From Anaerotignum sp. (lineage in GTDB: Bacteria > Bacillota > Clostridia > Lachnospirales > Anaerotignaceae), in assembly GCA_028710085.1 (NCBI GenBank), contig JAQUSU010000011.1:1-33669 (forward strand): a stretch of DNA of 33,669 nt, read 5' to 3'. This document shows, piece by piece, positions 6,673 through 14,090 of the stretch. The position numbers and the translations under genes are program-made. The notes under the pieces are model-generated. The model worked only from the letters and a program-made list of their open reading frames with translations. It made no database searches and was not told the DNA's origin. Numbering within the stretch: position 1 is the first letter of the stretch; each line of letters starts with the position of its first letter.

Positions 6673-7533
6673 TTAGCGTAAAACTTCACGAACGGCAGTA
6701 AAAAGGGAGGTACTCTCGTTCATACAATAAAAAATCGCACCCGAACGAAAGCAAAGCTCACCCAATGCACCTCTATGCTCCTTTAATGCCTTATGATAGG
6801 CCAATAGAACCGATGAGGTCAATTCCAGGTCACAGGTTTCCCCCGTTTCAGAGTCCTTCAGCCGCACTGCCTGTCCTTCTTTGGGCTGCTCCTCCTCAGT
6901 GGATAATACCTGTACCAGGCAAACCTGCTGCTTCTTTTCCTGCAAAACACGCACTGCTTCTTCTAATGGCGCCTCTGTAAAAAAATCCGAAATAACGACT
7001 GCGATGCCTCGTCCCAATTTACCGCTGTATAAGCTAGCACGCAAAAGCTGGGAGCCGCCACTGCACTCCGCCTTTTCCAATAGCCCTAGCAGCTCAAAAA
7101 AATTATTTTTCTGTGTATTTCCTCGTTTTTCTAAAACGATGGAATCATTCCAAAGAAATAGATTGACACGGTCACCGCTGCAAAGGCCAATATAAGCCAA
7201 GGAGGCTGCAAAAGCCTTTGCCTGCAAAAGCTTTCCCTCTTTTTCCATGGATTGGCTGCAATCCAAAAAAATATTAATCTCCGCCTGCTTTTCCTCCATG
7301 AAAAGCTTTACATAAAGCTTACCGAAGCGCCCAAAGCTATTCCAATCCACCCTTCTCAGGTCGTCCCCCATAATATATTCCCGAAAATCGGAAAATTCTA
7401 AGGAGCTGCCCTTTGCGTGGGATTTCCTTGCACCGCTGTAGCCGTCAACACTCAGCCTTTGATGCAAAGAAAAAGAAAGCCTCTCCAACTGCATTAAATA
7501 TTCTTTTGTAAATATTTCCTGTAAGGTTTTCAT
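6673..7533 (-). CDS. DUF58 / von Willebrand factor A-like protein
   Basis: This is a 286-residue cytoplasmic protein of the DUF58 family. It has the typical entry motif GDDLRRVDWNSFGRFGKLYV (56-75), followed by a vWA-like fold. The MIDAS-type sequence DCSQS (91-95) in FLDCSQSME could bind a divalent metal. The gene overlaps the upstream MoxR ATPase gene by four bases (ATGA), so the two are translationally coupled. MoxR-DUF58 pairs are widespread and are thought to act as chaperone systems that assemble or insert metal cofactors, or that modify envelope proteins. No client gene (transglutaminase-like or BatA/BatB proteins) is next to it here, so the target cannot be inferred. Confidence 0.85.
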   Translation of the reverse strand: MKTLQEIFTKEYLMQLERLSFSLHQRLSVDGYSGARKSHAKGSSLEFSDFREYIMGDDLRRVDWNSFGRFGKLYVKLFMEEKQAEINIFLDCSQSMEKEGKLLQAKAFAASLAYIGLCSGDRVNLFLWNDSIVLEKRGNTQKNNFFELLGLLEKAECSGGSQLLRASLYSGKLGRGIAVVISDFFTEAPLEEAVRVLQEKKQQVCLVQVLSTEEEQPKEGQAVRLKDSETGETCDLELTSSVLLAYHKALKEHRGALGELCFRSGAIFYCMNESTSLFTAVREVLR

Positions 7534-8495
7534 ACCAACAACGCCTCTATCATTTGATCAACGGTAATCCCATCCGCCATGCCTTCAAAATTCATGAAAA
7601 TTCGATGGCGCAAGGCGCCCTTGGCAACCGCCTTCACATCTTCATATGCCACATTATACCGCCCTGCCATCAGTGCATAAACCTTTGCAGTCATCATCAT
7701 CGCCTGGGCTCCTCTTGGGCTCGCCCCATAGCGCACATATTTTTTCACCATTTCCGGTGCCTGGTCATATTCAGGATGGCTTTTTAACACAATATCCATT
7801 ATATATTCAGCCACAGGCGTTGCAACAGGCACTTCCCTTGCCACCTGTCTCATCTGCAGAAGCTTTTCTTGGGAGCAAACCTTTTTTGCTTCCTTTTGGC
7901 TGCCCGTTGTTGTGGAATTCACAATTTCCAAAAGCTCTGCCTTACTTGGAAAGGATACATCCAGCTTGAATAAAAAACGGTCCATCTGTGCCTCAGGCAA
8001 AGGATAGGTTCCCTCTGACTCCAAGGGGTTTTGGGTAGCCAATACAAAAAACGGTTCTGCCAGCTTGTACGTTTCGTTGCCGCTGGTCACAGTATGCTCC
8101 TGCATCGCCTCTAGCAAGGCACTTTGTGTTTTTGGGGTTGCTCTGTTAATTTCATCCGCCAAAACAATATTTGAAAAAACAGGCCCCTTGCGAAATTCCA
8201 TGCCCATTTCGCCCTGCTGGTTTTTTGTCATAACCGAGGTTCCTGTGACATCAGCAGGCATTAGGTCAGGCGTAAACTGAATGCGGGAAAAGTCTAAGTC
8301 TAAAACCTTCCCTATGGTTTTGACCAATTGGGTCTTTCCAAGCCCGGGCAACCCCTCTAATAAAACGTTTCCTCCGGCAATCATCGCCGTCAAAACACCT
8401 CTGATTAAATCCTTCTGTCCAATCATAACCGATCCTATTTCCGTTTCTATTTTTTGAAACTCAGCTCCAAACTGACGAATCATTTCCTCATCCAT
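7530..8495 (-). CDS. MoxR-family AAA+ ATPase
   Basis: The 321-residue AAA+ protein has Walker A GLPGLGKT (48-55), Walker B VLADEI (111-116), the MoxR signature LPEAQMDRF and a C-terminal lid domain. MoxR ATPases act as chaperones with a vWA partner, here the overlapping DUF58 gene. I start it at ATG 8495-8493 (MDEEMIRQFG), which has GGGAGG nine bases upstream and lies just below a strong promoter. The longer frame, 20 codons upstream, would begin inside the promoter and adds a basic, non-conserved stretch. Confidence 0.9.
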   Translation of the reverse strand: MDEEMIRQFGAEFQKIETEIGSVMIGQKDLIRGVLTAMIAGGNVLLEGLPGLGKTQLVKTIGKVLDLDFSRIQFTPDLMPADVTGTSVMTKNQQGEMGMEFRKGPVFSNIVLADEINRATPKTQSALLEAMQEHTVTSGNETYKLAEPFFVLATQNPLESEGTYPLPEAQMDRFLFKLDVSFPSKAELLEIVNSTTTGSQKEAKKVCSQEKLLQMRQVAREVPVATPVAEYIMDIVLKSHPEYDQAPEMVKKYVRYGASPRGAQAMMMTAKVYALMAGRYNVAYEDVKAVAKGALRHRIFMNFEGMADGITVDQMIEALLV

Positions 8496-8525
8496 GTCAA
8501 CGCGCCTCCCTTTTCTATAAGTATT

Positions 8526-8555
8526 ATTATAAAGTCTTTTGGCTTTCCCCGTCAA
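8526..8555 (-). promoter_or_regulatory. Sigma-A-type promoter of the MoxR-DUF58 operon
   Basis: TTGACG (8555-8550), an 18-base spacer and a consensus TATAAT (8531-8526) sit about 30 bases upstream of the chosen ATG. This supports the shorter MoxR start. Confidence 0.8.
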
Positions 8556-8750
8556 TCAAAGAGGAAAAACGTAAAGAAATATAAGGAATTTGTTTGGTTT
8601 TTCTTAAAAAAGGACATGTATTCTATAATAGAAGCATTGAAATTTAAGTTTTGTTCTCCTTTTATTTTTCAAATGATGGAGTTTTGTTTCCTACAAAATA
8701 TTAATATCCCCAGATAATTCATATATCCTTGAAATTTAACGCAATTAATA

Positions 8751-8779
8751 TGGAAAAATTGCATTTTTCATAGTATTAT
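8751..8779 (+). promoter_or_regulatory. Possible promoter of the AI-2E-family gene, within gene-free stretch 8496-8826
   Basis: TGGAAA (8751-8756), 17 bases, then TATTAT (8774-8779) is a moderate match about 47 bases before the ATG. An inverted repeat TTTTCATA-gtat-TATGAAAA (8765-8784) overlaps the -10 region and could be an operator. A second, isolated TATAAT is present at 8624-8629. The rest of 8496-8826 shows only the MoxR promoter and A+T-rich spacer. Confidence 0.35.
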
Positions 8780-8826
8780 GAAAAGAGATAGTAATTGCTT
8801 CCAAAATACGATTATGAGGAGTACCC

Positions 8827-10047
8827 ATGAAAAAGCTTGACTTTAAAAAACTAGACAAATCCTACCTTAAGATTAGTCTGTATATTTTTGCTGTTGCTGC
8901 GGCAGTCATTTTGTTTGAAAAAATCATTGGCCATCTTCCCAATTTAGGCAATGTTTTCAGCACCACAGTAACTACAATTTTGCATTTAGGCTCCCCATTC
9001 TTTATTGGGTTTATTATGGCATATGTCATGAACCCTTTTATGAAGTTTTTTGAAACTATCCTTATGAAATATTTTCCGAAAACACAAAAGCATAAAAAGC
9101 TTTTACGCACCGGTTGTATTTTAATCAATTATGTCATTATCATTGGCAGTATATTATGGATTAGCATTTATCTTGTTCCCGAGCTGAAGGACTCCATCCT
9201 TTCCTTTGTGTCCCAGCTGTCCACTTATTCTGAACAGTTAAATACCTCTATCACAAATTTTTTTAATCGTGTTAATTTTATCAATGCTGACGATGTAAAC
9301 AATATCATCAACAAAGTGCTCGCGCCGATTATGGGCGCATTCCAGAATGTGCCTGAGCTTATCACCGAAATTGCCACAAACCTTTATTCCGTAGGTAAGC
9401 TTACATTGGATGTTATCATGGCAATCTTTATTTCCTTTTATATGCTCTACGATAAGGAAAACTTTAGGAGGCAGGCGCATAAAATCATTTACGCTGTTTC
9501 AAGCCGAAAGAAGGCAGAGCAAATATTCTATAATGCCCAACGAATCAATGTCATTTTTCAGAATTTTATTGTTGGCAAAGCAGTTGACTCTCTCATTATC
9601 GGTTTCATTGCCTTTATCGGGTTTTCCGTGCTAAATGCACCTTTTCCTTTAATCTTAAGCTTGATTATTGGTGTAACGAATATGATTCCTTACTTCGGGC
9701 CGTTTATTGGTGCAATTCCAGCTGCCATGATTACTTTTTTAGTAAATCCCGTAACGGCTTTATGGGTGATTCTATTCATTCTTGCTTTGCAACAGTTTGA
9801 TGGAAACTTCCTAGGCCCCAAAATTTTAGGTAACTCTCTGGATATCAGTCCAATTTGGATTATCTTGGCGGTGGTATTGGGCGGTGCTCTTATGGGACCT
9901 TTGGGTATGTTTATTGGCGTACCAATTCTGGCCACCTTCAAAATGTTCCTTATGGAATATATCAATGGCAAATATAAAGCAAAATATAGTCAAGATGATC
10001 CCCTTGTCCTAAAAAATGAGGAGCATGAATCCCCACCCGAAGCATAA
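8827..10047 (+). CDS. AI-2E family transporter (PerM/YdiK-type permease)
   Basis: This is a 406-residue polytopic membrane protein with about eight hydrophobic segments. The first pair lies near residues 15-35 and 55-75. A central soluble stretch covers about 115-190. A helix cluster follows with the family motif around NMIPYFGPFIGAIPA, then LALQQFDGNFLGPKILG and a GPLGMFIGVPI segment. These glycine- and proline-rich motifs are typical of the AI-2E exporter superfamily. Members export small molecules or act in Na+/H+ exchange, and the name does not prove autoinducer transport. The N-terminus is lysine-rich, and the C-terminal tail is acidic and polar. AGGAG lies five bases before the ATG. A terminator follows the gene. 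Confidence 0.88.
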   Translation: MKKLDFKKLDKSYLKISLYIFAVAAAVILFEKIIGHLPNLGNVFSTTVTTILHLGSPFFIGFIMAYVMNPFMKFFETILMKYFPKTQKHKKLLRTGCILINYVIIIGSILWISIYLVPELKDSILSFVSQLSTYSEQLNTSITNFFNRVNFINADDVNNIINKVLAPIMGAFQNVPELITEIATNLYSVGKLTLDVIMAIFISFYMLYDKENFRRQAHKIIYAVSSRKKAEQIFYNAQRINVIFQNFIVGKAVDSLIIGFIAFIGFSVLNAPFPLILSLIIGVTNMIPYFGPFIGAIPAAMITFLVNPVTALWVILFILALQQFDGNFLGPKILGNSLDISPIWIILAVVLGGALMGPLGMFIGVPILATFKMFLMEYINGKYKAKYSQDDPLVLKNEEHESPPEA

Positions 10048-10062
10048 GCTAAACTATAACAA

Positions 10063-10107
10063 AAAGAACAGTTTTAGTTTCATACAATCACTGTTCTTTC
10101 GATTTTT
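10063..10107 (+). terminator. Intrinsic terminator between the AI-2E gene and the CPBP protease gene
   Basis: AAAGAACAGT (10063-10072) and ACTGTTCTTT (10090-10099) form a perfect 10-bp stem, followed by CGATTTTTT. The U-run ends directly at the GGAGG ribosome-binding site of the next gene, leaving no room for a promoter in between. The downstream gene therefore depends on read-through or on a promoter inside the hairpin region. Confidence 0.75.
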
Positions 10108-10119
10108 TGGAGGAAAAAA

Positions 10120-11004
10120 ATGAATCAAACCAAACAAACAAACCTTTTTGCTTTAATCTTTTTTGTGTTTTTTATTTTAAGCGGCCAGCTTCTATATCTT
10201 ATCCCCATAATGCAAGAAATACCTTATGCTTGGTTTTCCAGCATTGTGCAGGTAATCTATTTTACAGTTCCCATTATTGGATATTTTATTTGGACAAAAA
10301 AAAATCCAAAGGAGGTTTTTCGTCTTTACCCCTTGGGATGGAAAAACATATTATTGATTATTGCCTTTGGCTTTGCCATACAGCCACTCATGCGTTTTCT
10401 TTCCTTTTTTACCTCTATGTTTTTTCCAAACGTAGCCTTAGAATACGCTGAAACATTGGAGGGTGCAAGCTTTGTGAGCACATTCCTTACCATGGCAATT
10501 TTGCCTGCATTTTTAGAAGAGCTTTCCTTGCGTGGCGTGTTTCTATCGGGTTATCGCCGCTTAGGCACATGGAAGGCAATTTTTTGCACTGCCCTCTTGT
10601 TTGGGCTTTTGCATATGAATCCCCAACAGTTTCCCTATGCTTTTTTTGCCGGGTTGTTTTTTTGCTTTTTGGTGGAGAGAACAGGCTCCATCTGGGCATC
10701 AATCATCCCCCATTTTATTATTAACACAACAAATGTTATCACCATGTTCCTTCCTGTGGCAGAGGATGTAGCCACAATGGAATCTCCCGGAAATGCAATT
10801 CTGCTGCTTTATACAGGCGTATCCGCCTTTTTATCCTTGCCACTGTTAGGGTTGATTCTCTATGCATTTTTAAAATTAAACCCTATATCCTCGCCCTATA
10901 CATCAAAAAGGGGAACCGAGCATTTTCTTTCTCTGCCTATTTTTTGTGTGTTTGGTCTGTTTATTATTTTTGGAATCCTTCCATATTTGAGCTATTTATT
11001 TTAA
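10120..11004 (+). CDS. CPBP family intramembrane metalloprotease (CAAX/Abi type)
   Basis: This is a 294-residue membrane protein with about eight hydrophobic helices. The protease signature is complete. EELSLRG gives E133, E134 and R138. FGLLHMNP gives H165, and PHFIINTTN gives H198 and N202. In this family the paired glutamates and the two histidines build the metal site inside the membrane. Bacterial members process or modify membrane-bound substrates or give immunity to peptides, and the substrate here is unknown. GGAGG precedes the ATG by seven bases, directly after the U-run of the upstream terminator. Confidence 0.9.
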   Translation: MNQTKQTNLFALIFFVFFILSGQLLYLIPIMQEIPYAWFSSIVQVIYFTVPIIGYFIWTKKNPKEVFRLYPLGWKNILLIIAFGFAIQPLMRFLSFFTSMFFPNVALEYAETLEGASFVSTFLTMAILPAFLEELSLRGVFLSGYRRLGTWKAIFCTALLFGLLHMNPQQFPYAFFAGLFFCFLVERTGSIWASIIPHFIINTTNVITMFLPVAEDVATMESPGNAILLLYTGVSAFLSLPLLGLILYAFLKLNPISSPYTSKRGTEHFLSLPIFCVFGLFIIFGILPYLSYLF

Positions 11005-11012
11005 TTGCTTTT

Positions 11013-11044
11013 GGCGCGTTCTTAAAATGGAACGTGCCTTTTTT
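11013..11044 (+). terminator. Terminator after the CPBP protease gene
   Basis: GGCGCGTTC (11013-11021) and GAACGTGCC (11030-11038) form a 9-bp stem with one G-U pair, followed by six T. Confidence 0.88.
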
Positions 11045-11067
11045 AGGAAGTTTATCTGGTTCTTGCA

Positions 11068-11283
11068 TTACTCTTGCACTAGACGAAAACGAGGAATCAA
11101 ATTCCCCTTAGACATAACACTCTCCAGAAACATTTCCTTTGGCCGCACCCAAAGACCGTAATCGTCATAAAGCTTACGATAAACAACCATTTCCTCCAGC
11201 GTTTCCGAATGCTTTGCCACACCCACCACGCAATATTTTTTGCCTTTATAATGCTCATATACTCCGCCAATTACCAAATCCAT
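11068..11283 (-). CDS. DUF1653 domain protein
   Basis: This small (71 residues) soluble protein begins MDLVIGGVYEHYKGKKYCV and contains EEMVVYRKLYDD and GLWVRPKEMFLE. The order YxHYKGxxY, then VVYxxLY, then WVRPxxMF is the DUF1653 pattern, whose function is unknown. The ATG at 11283 has GGGAG seven bases upstream. A TTG two codons earlier is less likely. The convergent CPBP gene ends on the other strand, with its terminator 24 bases from this stop. Confidence 0.85.
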   Translation of the reverse strand: MDLVIGGVYEHYKGKKYCVVGVAKHSETLEEMVVYRKLYDDYGLWVRPKEMFLESVMSKGNLIPRFRLVQE

Positions 11284-11467
11284 ATGCAAACTCCCTTCTG
11301 AAACAGCAATCTAAAGAAATTCTTACTTGCCTGCGCTCCTGCACTTTTTCCCACAGAAATCCCTCCATATCCCCTTTTCATAAGCTTATTTTTAGAGTAC
11401 CATATTTCCCACAGACTTACAATATTATAGGAAGTGACAACATAAGCCCCCATCCTCTCGCTGAAAA

Positions 11468-11545
11468 AATTGCTCCGCCAGCAATTGCAGCCTTGTTATC
11501 ATAAAAAACGGCATCCGCTTCAACTTCACGAATGCCATTTTTATT
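11468..11545 (-). terminator. Tandem terminators after spoVT, within gene-free stretch 11284-11648
   Basis: Two hairpins read on the minus strand. The first, GGCAT/ATGCC (11510-11536), has an inner C-G pair block and is followed by GTTTTTTATG. The second, AATTGC-7-base loop-GCAATT (11468-11486), is followed by TTTT. Both lie downstream of spoVT. The remaining stretch 11284-11460 shows no supportable gene. A 60-codon frame there has no ribosome-binding site and no recognisable similarity. Confidence 0.5.
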
Positions 11546-11648
11546 CTTAGAAAAATCAATTTTTTATTAACAAATTCCATTTAGAAATTCCAATGATACC
11601 CTCAGAGGACTCTTTTCAAGACTTTAAAATGAACAAAAGCATGGGCTG

Positions 11649-12194
11649 TTATTGCTCCATCTGTTTACCCAAAAATCCTGCTGCAGTTTGTGCCAGCTTG
11701 CCCTCTACCTCACCCATCTTTTTGTCCTTTGAAAGGAATACAACTGCACCCATGGCATCGCCCTCTGCAATAATGGGGGTGATTAACTGATAATTATATC
11801 CTTCCATGCTGTCATCATCCAATAATGGCACGAAATTGCTGTCGGTTTTGTTGGCAATCAGCGTGGTTCTGCGATTAATGCACTGTTCCATCTCCTGACT
11901 AATGTGCTTCTCGTACAATTCTCTTTTGGCACCACCGGAAACAGCAATAATCTGATCCTTATCAACAATACAGGTTACATGTCCGACAGTTTGCGCTAAG
12001 CTTTCCGCATATTCCTTTGCAAAAGTGCCCAACTCGCCAATGGGTGAATATTTCTTTAAAATAATTTCGCCCTCTCTATCTGTGAAAATCTCCAAAGGAT
12101 CTCCTTCTCTAATCCGCAATGTACGGCGGATCTCCTTGGGGATAACCACTCTACCTAAGTCATCTATTCTTCTTACGATTCCCGTCGCTTTCAT
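11649..12194 (-). CDS. spoVT: Stage V sporulation protein T (AbrB-type transcription regulator)
   Basis: SpoVT controls forespore genes late in sporulation and tunes spore coat, germination and stress traits. The N-terminus MKATGIVRRIDDLGRVVIPK followed by EIRRTLRIREGDPLEI is the swapped-hairpin AbrB DNA-binding domain (about 1-50), nearly identical to known SpoVT. A GAF-like sensor domain of about 120 residues follows. At 181 residues it has normal length. I start at ATG 12194, with GGAGG eight bases upstream. Five extra in-frame codons upstream include the ribosome-binding site itself. A 10-bp inverted repeat lies directly upstream (12210-12261). The gene marks the host as a spore former. 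Confidence 0.95.
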   Translation of the reverse strand: MKATGIVRRIDDLGRVVIPKEIRRTLRIREGDPLEIFTDREGEIILKKYSPIGELGTFAKEYAESLAQTVGHVTCIVDKDQIIAVSGGAKRELYEKHISQEMEQCINRRTTLIANKTDSNFVPLLDDDSMEGYNYQLITPIIAEGDAMGAVVFLSKDKKMGEVEGKLAQTAAGFLGKQMEQ

Positions 12195-12209
12195 ATTAAA
12201 TTCCTCCAT

Positions 12210-12261
12210 TTACAAATAAGGTTGTTTCTTTTGATTTCTCTTGTGCTTGTATTATTTGTAA
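12210..12261. promoter_or_regulatory. Inverted repeat just upstream of the spoVT ribosome-binding site
   Basis: TTACAAATAA (12210-12219) and TTATTTGTAA (12252-12261) are perfect 10-bp complements separated by 32 bases. The proximal arm ends next to ATGGAGG. It could be an operator for autoregulation (B. subtilis SpoVT represses its own gene) or an mRNA hairpin. No convincing sigma-G promoter was seen. Confidence 0.45.
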
Positions 12262-12437
12262 AAGAAACGAAAATATACCTAAGCATTCTATAGAATAAAA
12301 AATTATATTTTTAGGGAAACACTGACTTAACGAATGAAGCGCAGATGGTGGCTGAATTCTTCTAATTTACAAGGAATAAACGCAGGAAAAGCAACACTTT
12401 TGCAGGACTTTTTGACGCTTCCAAACGGAAAATTCGC

Positions 12438-12971
12438 TTACAGCTTCTTCATTTCAGCCAAGATATCAGCTGTTCCTTTCAATTGCGCCTGAATGATATA
12501 GAGGTTTTGCTTTGTATTTAAAATGAACAGCTGCTGCACCTGATTGTTTGTCATTTTGTCAATTTGCAATGCAACCTCTTCATTATATTTTTTCAAAAGG
12601 GCAATTCTTTTGTCGAGGAGGGAAAGTATATCTTCCTTTTGGACTGCTTGGACAAAAAACATTCCAATGGTAAACGGTGTAATATCATATTGAAAGTCAA
12701 CGATAAAGCTTTTAATCGTTTCTAAAAATTCAATTTTCCCGCTTTCCGTAATGGAATACACTGTTTTATCAGGCATATTCCCGGATTTTTCTGTGCTCCC
12801 TACAATATATCCTTTTTTTTCGGCTGTTTTTAAAGTAGCATAAACCGTTGAGCTTGCGATGGGGTACCAATCTCGCACATGCATCGTGGACAACCATTTA
12901 TTTAATTCATACCCATTTACCGGCTGTTGCTCTATGATTCCCAAAAGAATGGTCATAATTTTTGACAGCAT
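12438..12971 (-). CDS. PadR family transcriptional regulator
   Basis: The 177-residue protein has an N-terminal winged helix-turn-helix (about 1-80) with the PadR features NGYELNKWL, SSTVYATLKTAEKKGYI and DKTVYSITESGK. A helical C-terminal domain (about 95-177, Vir/PadR_C type) serves for dimer contact. PadR proteins are usually repressors released by small molecules. The ATG at 12971 has AGGAGG seven bases upstream. It is divergently transcribed from a creatininase-family gene, with a 22-bp dyad in the shared region, which suggests that it controls that gene and itself. The ligand is unknown. Confidence 0.88.
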   Translation of the reverse strand: MLSKIMTILLGIIEQQPVNGYELNKWLSTMHVRDWYPIASSTVYATLKTAEKKGYIVGSTEKSGNMPDKTVYSITESGKIEFLETIKSFIVDFQYDITPFTIGMFFVQAVQKEDILSLLDKRIALLKKYNEEVALQIDKMTNNQVQQLFILNTKQNLYIIQAQLKGTADILAEMKKL

Positions 12972-12983
12972 CAAAAAACCTCC

Positions 12984-13026
12984 TTGACAACACTATATTA
13001 TTGTACTACTCTATTTGTATAGTAGT
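12984..13026 (+). promoter_or_regulatory. Promoter and candidate PadR operator for the creatininase-family gene
   Basis: TTGACA (12984-12989) is followed 17 bases later by TACTCT (13007-13012), a weak -10. The imperfect dyad ACTACTCTA-tttg-TATAGTAGT (13005-13026, eight of nine pairs) covers the -10 and start region. A repressor bound here would block transcription of the plus-strand gene. Assignment to PadR rests on position only. Confidence 0.5.
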
Positions 13027-13105
13027 TTATCTTTACATCATTTTCCCATCATAACACCTTTCATTCAGCTTGTGAAGATAGCTCAAAAAAATTCGGAGGT
13101 TTATT

Positions 13106-13951
13106 ATGACAAAAAATTTACTGACACAAAGCTGGGAAGACATTTCCAAAATAAATGCCGACAAATTCACAGTGTTTTTGGGGATTGCCCCCATCGAAGA
13201 ACATGGGAAGCACTTGCCCATTGGTGTGGATTTTTTTGAAACGGAGTATTGGATTAAGGGCGCCATTGCGCAATTAGAGCGTGAGCATCCTCAGCACACT
13301 TGGGGAACCCTTCCCACCATCCCCTTAGGCTTTGCAAATATGGGGAATTTTCCCGGAAACATTCATGTAAGCAGAGAGTTGATTTTCAATGTGGTATATG
13401 AAACCGTAAGTGCCATTGCCAAATGGGGCGTAAAGAATATCATTATCATTTCAGGCCACGCTGACCCTTTGCACACAATGGCCATTGAGCAGGCGGTGGA
13501 AAAAATCAATGATGAAAACGGCGTGATTGCATTGGCACCCATGGGTTCCATCTTTCATGCCGCAGAAAAAGGAATTGAGGTTCCGCATTCCGTGGAATTG
13601 TCCCGAAAACTGGAGGAGTTTCCAAATGATTTTCATGCCGGCTGGATTGAAACCTCCTGTATGCTTTCTATTCTCCCCGATTGTGTCAAGTCCAACTATT
13701 TGGAGCGCCCAAATATTTCCCTATGGGATCGAGATATGATGGATGATAAAAAACTTGCCCAAGTCATTACAGGGGAAGGACATATTGGTTTTCCCAAAGA
13801 AGCCACCGCCCAATTAGGCACTGAGTTAAATGCCGATAACGCACAAATAATTAAGGATGCCACCGAAAAATTTATTATTAGAAAGGGTTATGAATGTTAT
13901 GTATCCCATCCTCTATCTGATAAGCCATGGATGAAGCTCCATCAAATTTAA
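13106..13951 (+). CDS. Creatininase family protein
   Basis: The 281-residue protein belongs to the metal-dependent amidohydrolases related to creatininase and to the MftE peptidase of mycofactocin synthesis. Visible family motifs are APIEEHGKHLPIGVD (E31, H33, D42), SGHAD (116-120, in the place of the usual NGHGGN), and HAGWIETS (177-184, HAGxxETS). These residues would hold two metal ions. No mycofactocin gene is nearby. The modified SGHAD motif suggests a subgroup with a different substrate from classical creatininase. The ribosome-binding site is GGAGG. It is likely regulated by the divergent PadR gene, and a strong terminator follows. Confidence 0.85.
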   Translation: MTKNLLTQSWEDISKINADKFTVFLGIAPIEEHGKHLPIGVDFFETEYWIKGAIAQLEREHPQHTWGTLPTIPLGFANMGNFPGNIHVSRELIFNVVYETVSAIAKWGVKNIIIISGHADPLHTMAIEQAVEKINDENGVIALAPMGSIFHAAEKGIEVPHSVELSRKLEEFPNDFHAGWIETSCMLSILPDCVKSNYLERPNISLWDRDMMDDKKLAQVITGEGHIGFPKEATAQLGTELNADNAQIIKDATEKFIIRKGYECYVSHPLSDKPWMKLHQI

Positions 13952-14020
13952 TTGTTTTCATGCAAAACTGTGCTGCTAAAATGAATATTTCTTTCCTCTC
14001 GGATAATAAAGAAGGATAGA

Positions 14021-14058
14021 AAAGGAAAGTGACAAAAAATGCATTGCCACTTTCCTTT
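14021..14058 (+). terminator. Terminator after the creatininase-family gene
   Basis: AAAGGAAAGTG (14021-14031) and CACTTTCCTTT (14048-14058) form a perfect 11-bp stem. It can serve either strand. A second hairpin, GATGCTCC/GGAGCATC (14064-14089), lies between it and the gpsA stop and lacks a T-run. Confidence 0.65.
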
Positions 14059-14090
14059 ATCCTGATGCTCCTTTCACAGTCGGAGCATCC

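Noticed and set aside
11271..11453. 60-codon minus-strand frame upstream of the DUF1653 gene
   Set aside because: There is no ribosome-binding site, no recognisable similarity, and it overlaps the DUF1653 start in another frame.
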